64,000 bases of DNA from the NCBI RefSeq assembly GCF_013184745.1, contig NZ_JAATVU010000004.1, positions 113,188-177,187 of the forward strand, in the 5' to 3' direction. The position numbers and the translations under genes are program-made. The stretch is from Mangrovicoccus sp. HB161399 (GTDB taxonomy: Bacteria > Pseudomonadota > Alphaproteobacteria > Rhodobacterales > Rhodobacteraceae). Below the pieces are notes generated by a model. The model saw only the letters and a list, made by a program, of their open reading frames with translations. It was not told the origin of the DNA and made no database searches. Of this stretch, positions 52,470 to 59,927 are shown piece by piece (the first letter of the stretch is position 1; each line of letters starts with the position of its first letter).

Positions 52470-53377
52470 TGGGCGCGCTGCTGCAGATGACCGGCCCGGT
52501 GCTGGACCTCGTCTACAAGGTCCGCGCCCTGCCCCGCCGCGGCGAAGAGGCGGTGGTGACCGGCTTCTCGGCCTGTCCCGGCGGCGGTTTCAACGCGCTG
52601 GCCGCGGCCCGCGCCGCGGGGATGGAGGCGCGCCTCGGCGGGTCGCTCGGCACCGGCCCGATGGCCTCGGTGATCGCGGCGCAGCTAGCCGTGCTCGGCA
52701 TCGCCTGCGCACGCCCGCCGGTCGCGGACCATGACCAGGGCTGCTGCACCGTCCTGCTGGAACCGGACGGCGAGCGCAGCTTCGTCGGATTTCCCGGCGC
52801 CGAGGGCGAGATCGCGGCCGGGGCGCTGGCCGCCATCGACCTTGCGGGCGTCTCCTGGGTGATGGTTTCGGGCTATTCGCTGCATTACGCGAATGCCCGC
52901 GACGCGCTTGCCGACTGGCTTGCCCGCCTGCCGCAGGGCATCCGCCTGCTCTTCGACCCCTCGCCGGTCGCGGCAGAACTGCCGGAGACCCTGCTGGCGC
53001 CCGTCATGGCACGCGCCGACTGGATTAGCGCCAATGCCGCCGAGGCCGCCGTGCTGACCGGGCTGCGGGACCCGGAGGCCGCCGCGCCTGCGCTGGCGGA
53101 GGGCCGCGAAGGCGCAGTGGTGCGCCGCGGCGCCGATGGCTGCCTGCTGGCCGCCGCCGGAACGCTCCGCCCCATTCCCGGCCAGCCGGTCGCGCCGCTC
53201 GACACCAACGGCGCGGGCGACTGCCATATCGGCAGCTTCATCGCCGAGTTCGACCGCACCGGCGATCCGCTTGCTGCGGCACGCTACGCCAATGTCGCGG
53301 CCGCGCTTTCCACGACGCGCGAGGGCCCGGCGACGCCGCCGGCCCGCGACGAGGTGCTGGGCCTGATGCCCGGCTGA
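52469..53377 (+). CDS. PfkB-family carbohydrate kinase
   Basis: The 302-residue kinase has the N-terminal GG pair motif (CPGGGFNALAAARAAG) and the C-terminal signature DTNGAGDCHIGSFIAEF with the catalytic Asp. Ribokinase-like substrate residues are only partly kept. It would phosphorylate the sugar freed by the glycohydrolase encoded just upstream. Its start overlaps that gene's stop (TGATG). Specificity is undetermined; ribose, a nucleoside and a fructose derivative are all possible. Confidence 0.88.
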   Translation: MGALLQMTGPVLDLVYKVRALPRRGEEAVVTGFSACPGGGFNALAAARAAGMEARLGGSLGTGPMASVIAAQLAVLGIACARPPVADHDQGCCTVLLEPDGERSFVGFPGAEGEIAAGALAAIDLAGVSWVMVSGYSLHYANARDALADWLARLPQGIRLLFDPSPVAAELPETLLAPVMARADWISANAAEAAVLTGLRDPEAAAPALAEGREGAVVRRGADGCLLAAAGTLRPIPGQPVAPLDTNGAGDCHIGSFIAEFDRTGDPLAAARYANVAAALSTTREGPATPPARDEVLGLMPG

Positions 53378-53434
53378 CACGAGACCAACGAGCGGGCCGC
53401 CAAGGCCCCGGGACATTCCGACAAGGAGACCATC

Positions 53435-54472
53435 ATGAAATCCGCCTTCCTTCTTTCCCTCTCGGCTGCGGCGCTGGCCGCCTCCGGCGCGCTGGCCGAC
53501 GAGATCCGCGTCCTGAACTGGCAGGGCTACGGCACCGACCTGGACTGGTCGCTCAAGGCCTTCGAAGAGGCCACCGGCAACACGGTCGTGCATGAATACT
53601 TCAACTCCGAGCAGGAGATGCTGACCAAGCTGCGCACCAATCCCGGCGCCTATGACGTCGTCCTGGTGAACGCGATCTACAACCCGCAGGCCACCGAAGA
53701 GGGCCTGCTGGCGCCGGTCGACACCTCCGCGCTGGAGAACTATGCCGGCATCCCCGCCGAGTTCGCGCAGAGCGACCTGGTGACCGAGGGCGGCGAGGTC
53801 TACGGCGTGCCGTGGACCTGGGGCGTGACCTCCTTTGCCGTGAATACCCAGGTCTTCGACCCGGCGCCCGGCACTCTGGAAGTGCTGTGGGACCCGGCCC
53901 ATGCCGGCCGCGTCTCGATCCGCGACGACGCCGTCGAGGCGATGCAGATCGGCGCGCTGGCGACCGGCCAGGGCATCAACGACATCCAGGACCTCGATGC
54001 CGTGCAGGCCAAGCTCGAGGCGCTGATGCCGCAGGTCCGCACCTTCTGGGGCAGCGAGAACGACTGGAACCAGTTCATGGCAGCGGGCGAATTCGACGTG
54101 GCGACCTACTGGTCGGGCTCGGCGGCGCGCTCCGCCGCGATGGGGCTGCCGGTGGAATTCGTCGTGCCGAAGGAAGGCGCCATCGGCTGGCTCGACAGCC
54201 TGGCAATCCCGGCCACCTCCGAACACAAGGAGGCCGCCGCGCAGTTCATCGACTGGATGATCGACCCGGAATTCTACGTCAAATGGGATGCCGAGGGCGC
54301 GCCCGCCTCGGCCAATGCCGAAGCCGCCGCAGCGCTGGACGAGACCGCCTTCAACCGCCGCGTCCTTGGCGATCCGGAGGTGGCCGCACGCGTCCAGTTC
54401 CAGACCCCGGTCGATGACGGAACCCGGCAGAAATACCTGGAAATCTGGCAGGCGCTGAAGGCGGCCCAGTAA
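53435..54472 (+). CDS. Polyamine-type ABC transporter substrate-binding protein
   Basis: The 345-residue exported protein has a signal peptide (LLSLSAAALAASGALA|D). It then shows the PotD/PotF-like start EIRVLNWQGYGTDLDWSLKAFEEATG and ALVNAIYNPQ-type pocket segments, VPWTWGVTSFAVN and a late WMIDPEFYVKWDAEG. The family binds spermidine, putrescine and a wide set of unrelated solutes, so the name is only a family label. The start has AAGGAG upstream. It is followed by two permeases and an ATPase. Confidence 0.9.
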   Translation: MKSAFLLSLSAAALAASGALADEIRVLNWQGYGTDLDWSLKAFEEATGNTVVHEYFNSEQEMLTKLRTNPGAYDVVLVNAIYNPQATEEGLLAPVDTSALENYAGIPAEFAQSDLVTEGGEVYGVPWTWGVTSFAVNTQVFDPAPGTLEVLWDPAHAGRVSIRDDAVEAMQIGALATGQGINDIQDLDAVQAKLEALMPQVRTFWGSENDWNQFMAAGEFDVATYWSGSAARSAAMGLPVEFVVPKEGAIGWLDSLAIPATSEHKEAAAQFIDWMIDPEFYVKWDAEGAPASANAEAAAALDETAFNRRVLGDPEVAARVQFQTPVDDGTRQKYLEIWQALKAAQ

Positions 54473-54509
54473 CCCCGGCACAGGCAACGCACGGAAAGGG
54501 AGGCCCGGC

Positions 54510-55373
54510 ATGGCAGACCTCGTCACCCCGGCGGAGCGCAGGCGGCTCTACACGCTGCTCTCCCCGGCCTATCTCTGGCTCATGGTCGCGGTCTTCCTGC
54601 CGCTCTCGGCCATGCTGTTCTTCAGCTTCCTGACCGACATGCCCCAGGACGCCCCGGATTGGGGCGTCACGCTGGGAAACTACGCGGAGTTCCTGTCGAA
54701 CCCGACCTACGGGACGCTGATGGCGAAATCGCTGAAGCTCGCCGTCACCGTCACGCTGTTCTGCATCCTGATCGGCTATCCCTGCGCGCTGGTGCTGGCC
54801 AAGTCGATCAAGGGCCGGGCGCGCGAGGCGCTGTTCCTGATGGTCATCCTGCCCTTCTGGTCAAACTCGCTGGTGCGCATCTTCTCCTGGGCGATCGTGC
54901 TCAGGGGCAACGGCGTGCTGGAACGCGCGATCAACTGGGTGCTGCCCTTCGACGTGCGGCTGAACCTGATGTTCACCACCGACGCGGTGGTGATCGGGCT
55001 GGTGCACAGCTACCTGCCCTACGTGATCCTGACCTCGTACCTGGCGCTGCAGGCGGTCGATGACGACCTGATCGACGCGGCCCGCTCGATGGGCGCCTCG
55101 AAGCTGACCATCCTGCGCCGCATCCTGCTGCCCCTGTCGCTGCCCGGCCTGCTGGCGGGCGCGGTGCTGGTCTTCGTCCCGGTGGTCGGGTCCTTCATGG
55201 AGCCGCGCATCCTCGGCGGCCGCATGGGCACCTATTACGGCACCGTGATCGAGGACCAGTTCGTCGCCGTCTACAACTGGCCGCTCGGCGCGGCGCTGTC
55301 CTTCATCCTGCTCGCCGTGGTCATCGTGATCCTGGCCGCCGCGAGCCCCGTGCTGAAAAGGGCGCAGACATGA
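54510..55373 (+). CDS. Polyamine-type ABC transporter permease (PotB-like)
   Basis: The 287-residue permease has six membrane segments and the EAA motif VDDDLIDAARSMGASKLTILRRILLPLSLPGL. The segment GSFMEPRILGGRMGTYYG is a hallmark of PotB/PotH. It overlaps the PotC-like gene by 4 bases (ATGA). Confidence 0.92.
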   Translation: MADLVTPAERRRLYTLLSPAYLWLMVAVFLPLSAMLFFSFLTDMPQDAPDWGVTLGNYAEFLSNPTYGTLMAKSLKLAVTVTLFCILIGYPCALVLAKSIKGRAREALFLMVILPFWSNSLVRIFSWAIVLRGNGVLERAINWVLPFDVRLNLMFTTDAVVIGLVHSYLPYVILTSYLALQAVDDDLIDAARSMGASKLTILRRILLPLSLPGLLAGAVLVFVPVVGSFMEPRILGGRMGTYYGTVIEDQFVAVYNWPLGAALSFILLAVVIVILAAASPVLKRAQT

Positions 55374-56155
55374 CCCGCTCCCCGCTCGTGCTCATCGGCA
55401 AGATCTGGCTCGCGCTGATCCTGGTCTTCCTCTACGCGCCGATCCTCGTGATGGCGGCGATGTCCTTCAACGCCTCGCCCTTCTACCAGCTGCCCTTCCA
55501 GTTCTCGACCGACTGGTACGCCAAGATGGCCGGGAACCAGCAGATCATCGCGGCCGCCATCCGGTCCGTCCTGATCGCCTGCGCCACCACCGCGATCGCC
55601 ACCGTGCTGGGCACCGCCGCCTCGGTCGCGCTCTTCCGCTACGACTTCCCCGGCAAGCGCATCCTGCAGGTGCTGCTGTTCCCGCCGATCGCGATCCCGT
55701 GGCTGATCACCGGCACGGCGATGCTGGTCTTCTTCTTCGCCATCGGCATCGGCCGCGGCACGCCTGCCGTGCTCATCGGCCATGTCGCGCTGGCGCTGCC
55801 CTACGTGATCGTCACCGTCTCGGCGCGGCTATCCAGCTTCGACGTCACGCTGGAGGAGGCCGCGCGCTCGATGGGCGCCAATGCCTGGACCGTGCTCAGC
55901 CGCGTCACCCTGCCCTGGATCGCCCCGGGGATCGTCGCGGGCGCGCTCTTCGCCTTCGCGGTCAGCTTCGACCAGTTCGTGGTCAGCTACTTCCTGTCCG
56001 AGCCTGGCGACAGCACCCTGCCGGTGCTGATCTACACCGCGATCCGCAAGGGCTTCACCCCGGAGATCAACGCGATCTCCACCATCATCGTCACCGTCTC
56101 CATGGCGGTCATGTTCCTCGCCGCCCGCTTTTCCAAATTCGGAGGGTCCCGCTGA
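55370..56155 (+). CDS. Polyamine-type ABC transporter permease (PotC-like)
   Basis: The 261-residue permease has six membrane segments. LYAPILVMAAMSFNASPFYQLPF lies near the start and the EAA motif is VTLEEAARSMGANAWTVLSRVTLPWIAPGI, followed by FAVSFDQFVVSYFL. It overlaps the ATPase gene by one base. It completes the heterodimeric channel with the PotB-like protein. Confidence 0.92.
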   Translation: MTRSPLVLIGKIWLALILVFLYAPILVMAAMSFNASPFYQLPFQFSTDWYAKMAGNQQIIAAAIRSVLIACATTAIATVLGTAASVALFRYDFPGKRILQVLLFPPIAIPWLITGTAMLVFFFAIGIGRGTPAVLIGHVALALPYVIVTVSARLSSFDVTLEEAARSMGANAWTVLSRVTLPWIAPGIVAGALFAFAVSFDQFVVSYFLSEPGDSTLPVLIYTAIRKGFTPEINAISTIIVTVSMAVMFLAARFSKFGGSR

Positions 56156-57168
56156 TGTCCCGCGTCGACGTAGCCAACGTCACCAAGAAATTCGGCCAGG
56201 CCACCGCGCTGGACGACGTGTCGATCACCTTCGAGGATGGCGGGTTCTTCGCCCTTCTCGGCCCCTCCGGCTCGGGCAAGACGACGCTCCTGCGCACCAT
56301 CGCCGGGTTCTACTTCCCCGAAGCGGGCACGATCCGCATCGGCGAGCAGAATGTCGAGACCGTGCCGGTCGAGAAGCGCGACATCGGCATGATGTTCCAG
56401 AACTACGCGCTCTTCCCCAACATGTCGGTCGCCGACAACGTGGGCTTCGGCCTGCGCGTCCGCAAGGTCCCCGCGGCCGAGGAGAAGCGGCGCATCGCCG
56501 AGGCGCTGGAGCTTGTCCAGCTCGGCGCCATGGCCAACCGCAAGCCCTCGCAGCTCTCGGGCGGGCAGCGCCAGCGCGTCGCGCTCGCCCGCGCCATCGT
56601 CACCAATCCCCGCGTGCTCCTTCTCGACGAGCCGCTCTCGGCGCTCGACAAGACGCTCAGGGTCGACATGCAGATCGAGCTGAAGCGCATCCAGCGCGAG
56701 ATCGGCATCACCACGATCTTCGTCACCCATGACCAGGAAGAGGCGCTGACGCTGTCGGATCGGATCGGCATCCTGAAGGACGGCCGCATCGTCCAGGCGG
56801 GCCCGCCGCGCGAGGTCTACGACCGCCCCGTCGATGCCTTTGCCGCCGGATTCCTCGGCGAGGCGAACTGGCTGCCGGAGGCCGCGCTGGCCGGGCTGTC
56901 CCTGCCCGTCACGGCGGCGGGCCGCCGCTTCGCCACCCGCCCCGAGATGCTGTCGATCTCCGCCGAGGCGCCCGCGGACGGGCGGAACGCGGTCAAGGGC
57001 CGGCTGCAGCAGCGCGTCTTCGCCGGGGCGATGGCGACCTGCCTCGTCGAGGTGGCAGGCCAGCAGTGGAAGCTCGTCGCCCGCGACCGCGACATCCCCG
57101 AACTGCCCGGTGGCGGCGATGTCTGGCTGGCCTGGGATCCGGCCGACACGCTGGCGGTCCCGGCATGA
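56155..57168 (+). CDS. Polyamine-type ABC transporter ATP-binding protein (PotA-like)
   Basis: The 337-residue ATPase has Walker A GPSGSGKTT, Q-loop MMFQNYALFPNM, signature [15 protein letters not shown], Walker B VLLLDEPLSALD and switch FVTHDQEEAL, then a C-terminal TOBE domain (FATRPEMLSI). It overlaps the isochorismatase-like gene by 4 bases, tying import directly to that enzyme. Confidence 0.92.
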   Translation: MSRVDVANVTKKFGQATALDDVSITFEDGGFFALLGPSGSGKTTLLRTIAGFYFPEAGTIRIGEQNVETVPVEKRDIGMMFQNYALFPNMSVADNVGFGLRVRKVPAAEEKRRIAEALELVQLGAMANRKPSQLSGGQRQRVALARAIVTNPRVLLLDEPLSALDKTLRVDMQIELKRIQREIGITTIFVTHDQEEALTLSDRIGILKDGRIVQAGPPREVYDRPVDAFAAGFLGEANWLPEAALAGLSLPVTAAGRRFATRPEMLSISAEAPADGRNAVKGRLQQRVFAGAMATCLVEVAGQQWKLVARDRDIPELPGGGDVWLAWDPADTLAVPA

Positions 57169-57704
57169 CGGACTGGCTGCTGGTCGTCGACATGCAGCCG
57201 GGCTTCGGCCATCCGGACAGCCCCTGGTGCACGCCCGGCTATGACGCAGTGGCCGGACAAACCGGCAGGCTTGTGGAAGCCTATGGCGAGCAGGTGCTCT
57301 TCACCCGCTTCCAGCCGCCCGCCGAGCCGCAGGGAGCCTGGCGGCCCTATTACGACCGCTGGCCCTTCGCCGTCGATCCGGGCCGTGCCGGCCTATGGGA
57401 ACTCGATCCCCGCTGGCAGGGCCGCAGGAGCGTGACCAGCCAGCGCTTCGCCAAGTGGCGCGAGGCCGCGCCGCACCTGCCCGGCAACGCTGGGCTTGTG
57501 ATCTGCGGCGTGGCCACCGATTGCTGCGTGCTGGGCACCGCGGTCGAGGCAGTCGATGACGGCAGGCATGTCCGCCTCGTCGCCGATGCCTGCGCTGCGG
57601 GAACCCCGGCGCTGCACGAGGCGGCGCTGACCGTAATGCGGGACCGCGCGCCGATGCTGGTCCTGACCGACACCGCGGCCGAACTGGCCCGGCGGGCGGG
57701 CTGA
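57165..57704 (+). CDS. Cysteine hydrolase, isochorismatase / nicotinamidase-like
   Basis: The 179-residue protein has the Asp-Lys-Cys triad of the superfamily: Asp9 in LLVVDMQ, Lys97 in QRFAKWRE and Cys121 in GVATDCCVLGTA, with the cis-peptide region before it. Family members hydrolyse nicotinamide, N-carbamoylsarcosine, ureidoacrylate or isochorismate. At the end of an operon with a glycohydrolase and a sugar kinase, an amide released from an N-glycoside is a plausible substrate. Its stop is only 3 bases from the stop of the convergent glycosidase. Confidence 0.85.
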   Translation: MTDWLLVVDMQPGFGHPDSPWCTPGYDAVAGQTGRLVEAYGEQVLFTRFQPPAEPQGAWRPYYDRWPFAVDPGRAGLWELDPRWQGRRSVTSQRFAKWREAAPHLPGNAGLVICGVATDCCVLGTAVEAVDDGRHVRLVADACAAGTPALHEAALTVMRDRAPMLVLTDTAAELARRAG

Positions 57705-57707
57705 CCC

Positions 57708-59927
57708 TCAGCCCTCCGGCAGCAGCCAGATGCCGAGCCGCCGCCGTTCCGCCGAGGACGGCAGGGTGACGGCCAGCTCCGCGCCGGGTTCCGCCGCCAG
57801 CACCTCGCCGCCGCAACGGACCTGCACCAGCCGCGACGCGGGAACGCCCGGAAGCTCGATCCGGGACGCCGCGGCGGAGGGTGCGAGTTCGCATCCCACA
57901 TGTCCCTCGCCGATCCGCAGCCTCCGCAGCTCGCCCGGATGGTCGGTGCGCAGCAGCGTCTTTCCTCCCCGTTCCAGGTTCAGCCAGCCCGCCTCGCGCC
58001 GGACGGTTGCCGGGCCGACCGGCGTTTCCAGCGGCCCCAGAACGGCATCCGGCCCGTTCGACAGCACCCAGCCATGCCAGGGCGAGATCCCGCAGATCTC
58101 CTCCGCCCCGATCAGCGGCAGGAGCGCCGCCCAGGTGTAAAACGGATCGGCATCGCCCTGGTCGAGCGCCGCGCCGGTCTCGGCATTGAAATTCTCGCCT
58201 GCCACCCGGTCCTGCCAGCTGGCCATGAACATCGCCCGGCTGCGCGCCGCCAGCCGCGCCGCCGCCGCGTCCTCGCCCGCACGCTTCAGCCCCAGCCAGA
58301 CGAGGTAGCTGACGTTCGGCCAGATCCGCCCGCGCCAATAGACATTCTCGCCATAGGCCGCCTCGCCGCGCGCCGAATTGGGCAGCGGGAAGGGCGCGCC
58401 GAAAAGCTGCGGATCCTCCATATGCGCCAGCAGCGCCGCCGCCTGATCCGCATCCGCCGCCCCGCACAGCAGCGGGTAGAAGGCCGTCGGCGCCAGCGCC
58501 TTCACGAAGCCGCCCGAATGGTGGCGGTTGGCAAAGATCCTACGCGCCGGATCCCAGAGCTGTTCCCGGATCAGCGCGCGATGCGTCTCCGCCAGCGCCG
58601 CCATCTCCGCCGCGGTTTCCGACTCGCCCAGTTCTGCCGCGATCAGCCCGAGCATCTCGGCATCCAGCGCCACGGCGCAGTTCAGCCCCAGATCCCAGGT
58701 CGAGAAGCAGCCGGTCGCCGGATCCAGCACCGCCTCGTCATGGGTGGCGGAATTGTCCATGCCGGTCTCGTTCCGGGCGGCGAAATGCGTGCCCTTGTAG
58801 AGCGCCGTGCCGACATCGGAACTGCCGCAGGACATCAGCCCGGAGCCGCCCGGATCGCGCGCCGTCCGCCACCAGCGCTGGCTGCGCAGGAGCGTCCCAA
58901 GCTGCGCCGACAGCCCCGCCCGGTCGCCGCTGCGCAGGTAGATCATCCAGGCGATCAGGCCGCCAAGCGGCGGCTGGCTGCGGTCGGTCCAGGCGTCATG
59001 CGACGAGACCAGCGCCGCCAGGTTCCCCTGCGGCGTGGCAATGCCGAGCGCAATCGCAAGGTTCTCCCGCGCCAGAGCTGGGTCGAGCGGCGCCGCCAGC
59101 AGCGCGGCATAGGCCTGGTCATTGGCGAAGACCGCGTAATCGCCGAGGTTCCACACCCGCGACACCGTCGTGTAGCGGCGGCGGTTGGCCGCGTCCCAGA
59201 CCGTGTTCCAGCCCAGCACGTCGCGCACCGCATCGAGCTCTCCTGCACCGGCGCCCTGCTGCAGCACCGGCATCTCCCCCGGCGCGGCAGCCAGCCCAGC
59301 CCGCGCCTGCTCCAGCGCCAGCCCGGGCGCATCGGCCACCGCCGCGCACCAGCCGCCCGAAGCCATCATGTCGAGATTGAAGCGCAGGCCCAGCACCGGG
59401 GCCGCTTCGGCCCGGGTGGCGATGCTGAAATAGCCGTTCTCCTCCAGATCCGCGGCCAGCGCGTCCAGGCTGTCATGCCCCGAGACGGCAATCGCCGGGT
59501 CCCGCGTGACGAGTGCCGTCCAGCGGCTGCCGCAGCGGATCAGGACCGCCTGCGCCCCCGGGTCGAAGCGCAGCTCGTCCGCCTGTTCCGCCGACACGGC
59601 CAGCGCCAGCCAGAACCGCGCGCCCCATTCGCCGGCCACGCGGCGCTCCCAGCCGCCGCGCTGCACGAACGGTCCCGCGGGATCGAGCGAAAGCGCCAGC
59701 CGCGTCCCGGCAAGCTCGGTCTCCAGCTCGGCGCGGCAGGCCGTCAGCGCATGCGGCCCCAGCCGCACCGGGTCGTGCCGCGGCTCGATACGGGACACTT
59801 TCCGCGCCCGCGTCGAGTAGAGCAGCGGCGTCACCCGGATCCCCAGCGGACGGAACACCGCCTCGGCCGGGCGTTCCGACCAGGTGAACCACTGGACCTC
59901 GGGCGGCAGGGTCGTCGTCAGGGTCAT
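57708..59927 (-). CDS. GH63-like (MGH1-type) glycoside hydrolase
   Basis: The 739-residue protein lacks a signal peptide. The C-terminal two-thirds form an (alpha/alpha)6 glycosidase of the MGH1/GH63 type. They contain the Asp-bearing GMDNSATHDEA, TWDLGLNCAVALDAEMLGL, GENVYWRGRIWPNVSYLVWLGL and a late GENFNAETG with the second carboxylate. Relatives hydrolyse mannosylglycerate, glucosylglycerate or alpha-glucosides, often compatible solutes. The first ~200 residues are a beta-rich accessory domain. The ATG overlaps the upstream glycosidase gene by 4 bases. It is cytoplasmic, so an importer is required; the nearby polyamine-type system is on the other strand. Confidence 0.75.
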   Translation of the reverse strand: MTLTTTLPPEVQWFTWSERPAEAVFRPLGIRVTPLLYSTRARKVSRIEPRHDPVRLGPHALTACRAELETELAGTRLALSLDPAGPFVQRGGWERRVAGEWGARFWLALAVSAEQADELRFDPGAQAVLIRCGSRWTALVTRDPAIAVSGHDSLDALAADLEENGYFSIATRAEAAPVLGLRFNLDMMASGGWCAAVADAPGLALEQARAGLAAAPGEMPVLQQGAGAGELDAVRDVLGWNTVWDAANRRRYTTVSRVWNLGDYAVFANDQAYAALLAAPLDPALARENLAIALGIATPQGNLAALVSSHDAWTDRSQPPLGGLIAWMIYLRSGDRAGLSAQLGTLLRSQRWWRTARDPGGSGLMSCGSSDVGTALYKGTHFAARNETGMDNSATHDEAVLDPATGCFSTWDLGLNCAVALDAEMLGLIAAELGESETAAEMAALAETHRALIREQLWDPARRIFANRHHSGGFVKALAPTAFYPLLCGAADADQAAALLAHMEDPQLFGAPFPLPNSARGEAAYGENVYWRGRIWPNVSYLVWLGLKRAGEDAAAARLAARSRAMFMASWQDRVAGENFNAETGAALDQGDADPFYTWAALLPLIGAEEICGISPWHGWVLSNGPDAVLGPLETPVGPATVRREAGWLNLERGGKTLLRTDHPGELRRLRIGEGHVGCELAPSAAASRIELPGVPASRLVQVRCGGEVLAAEPGAELAVTLPSSAERRRLGIWLLPEG

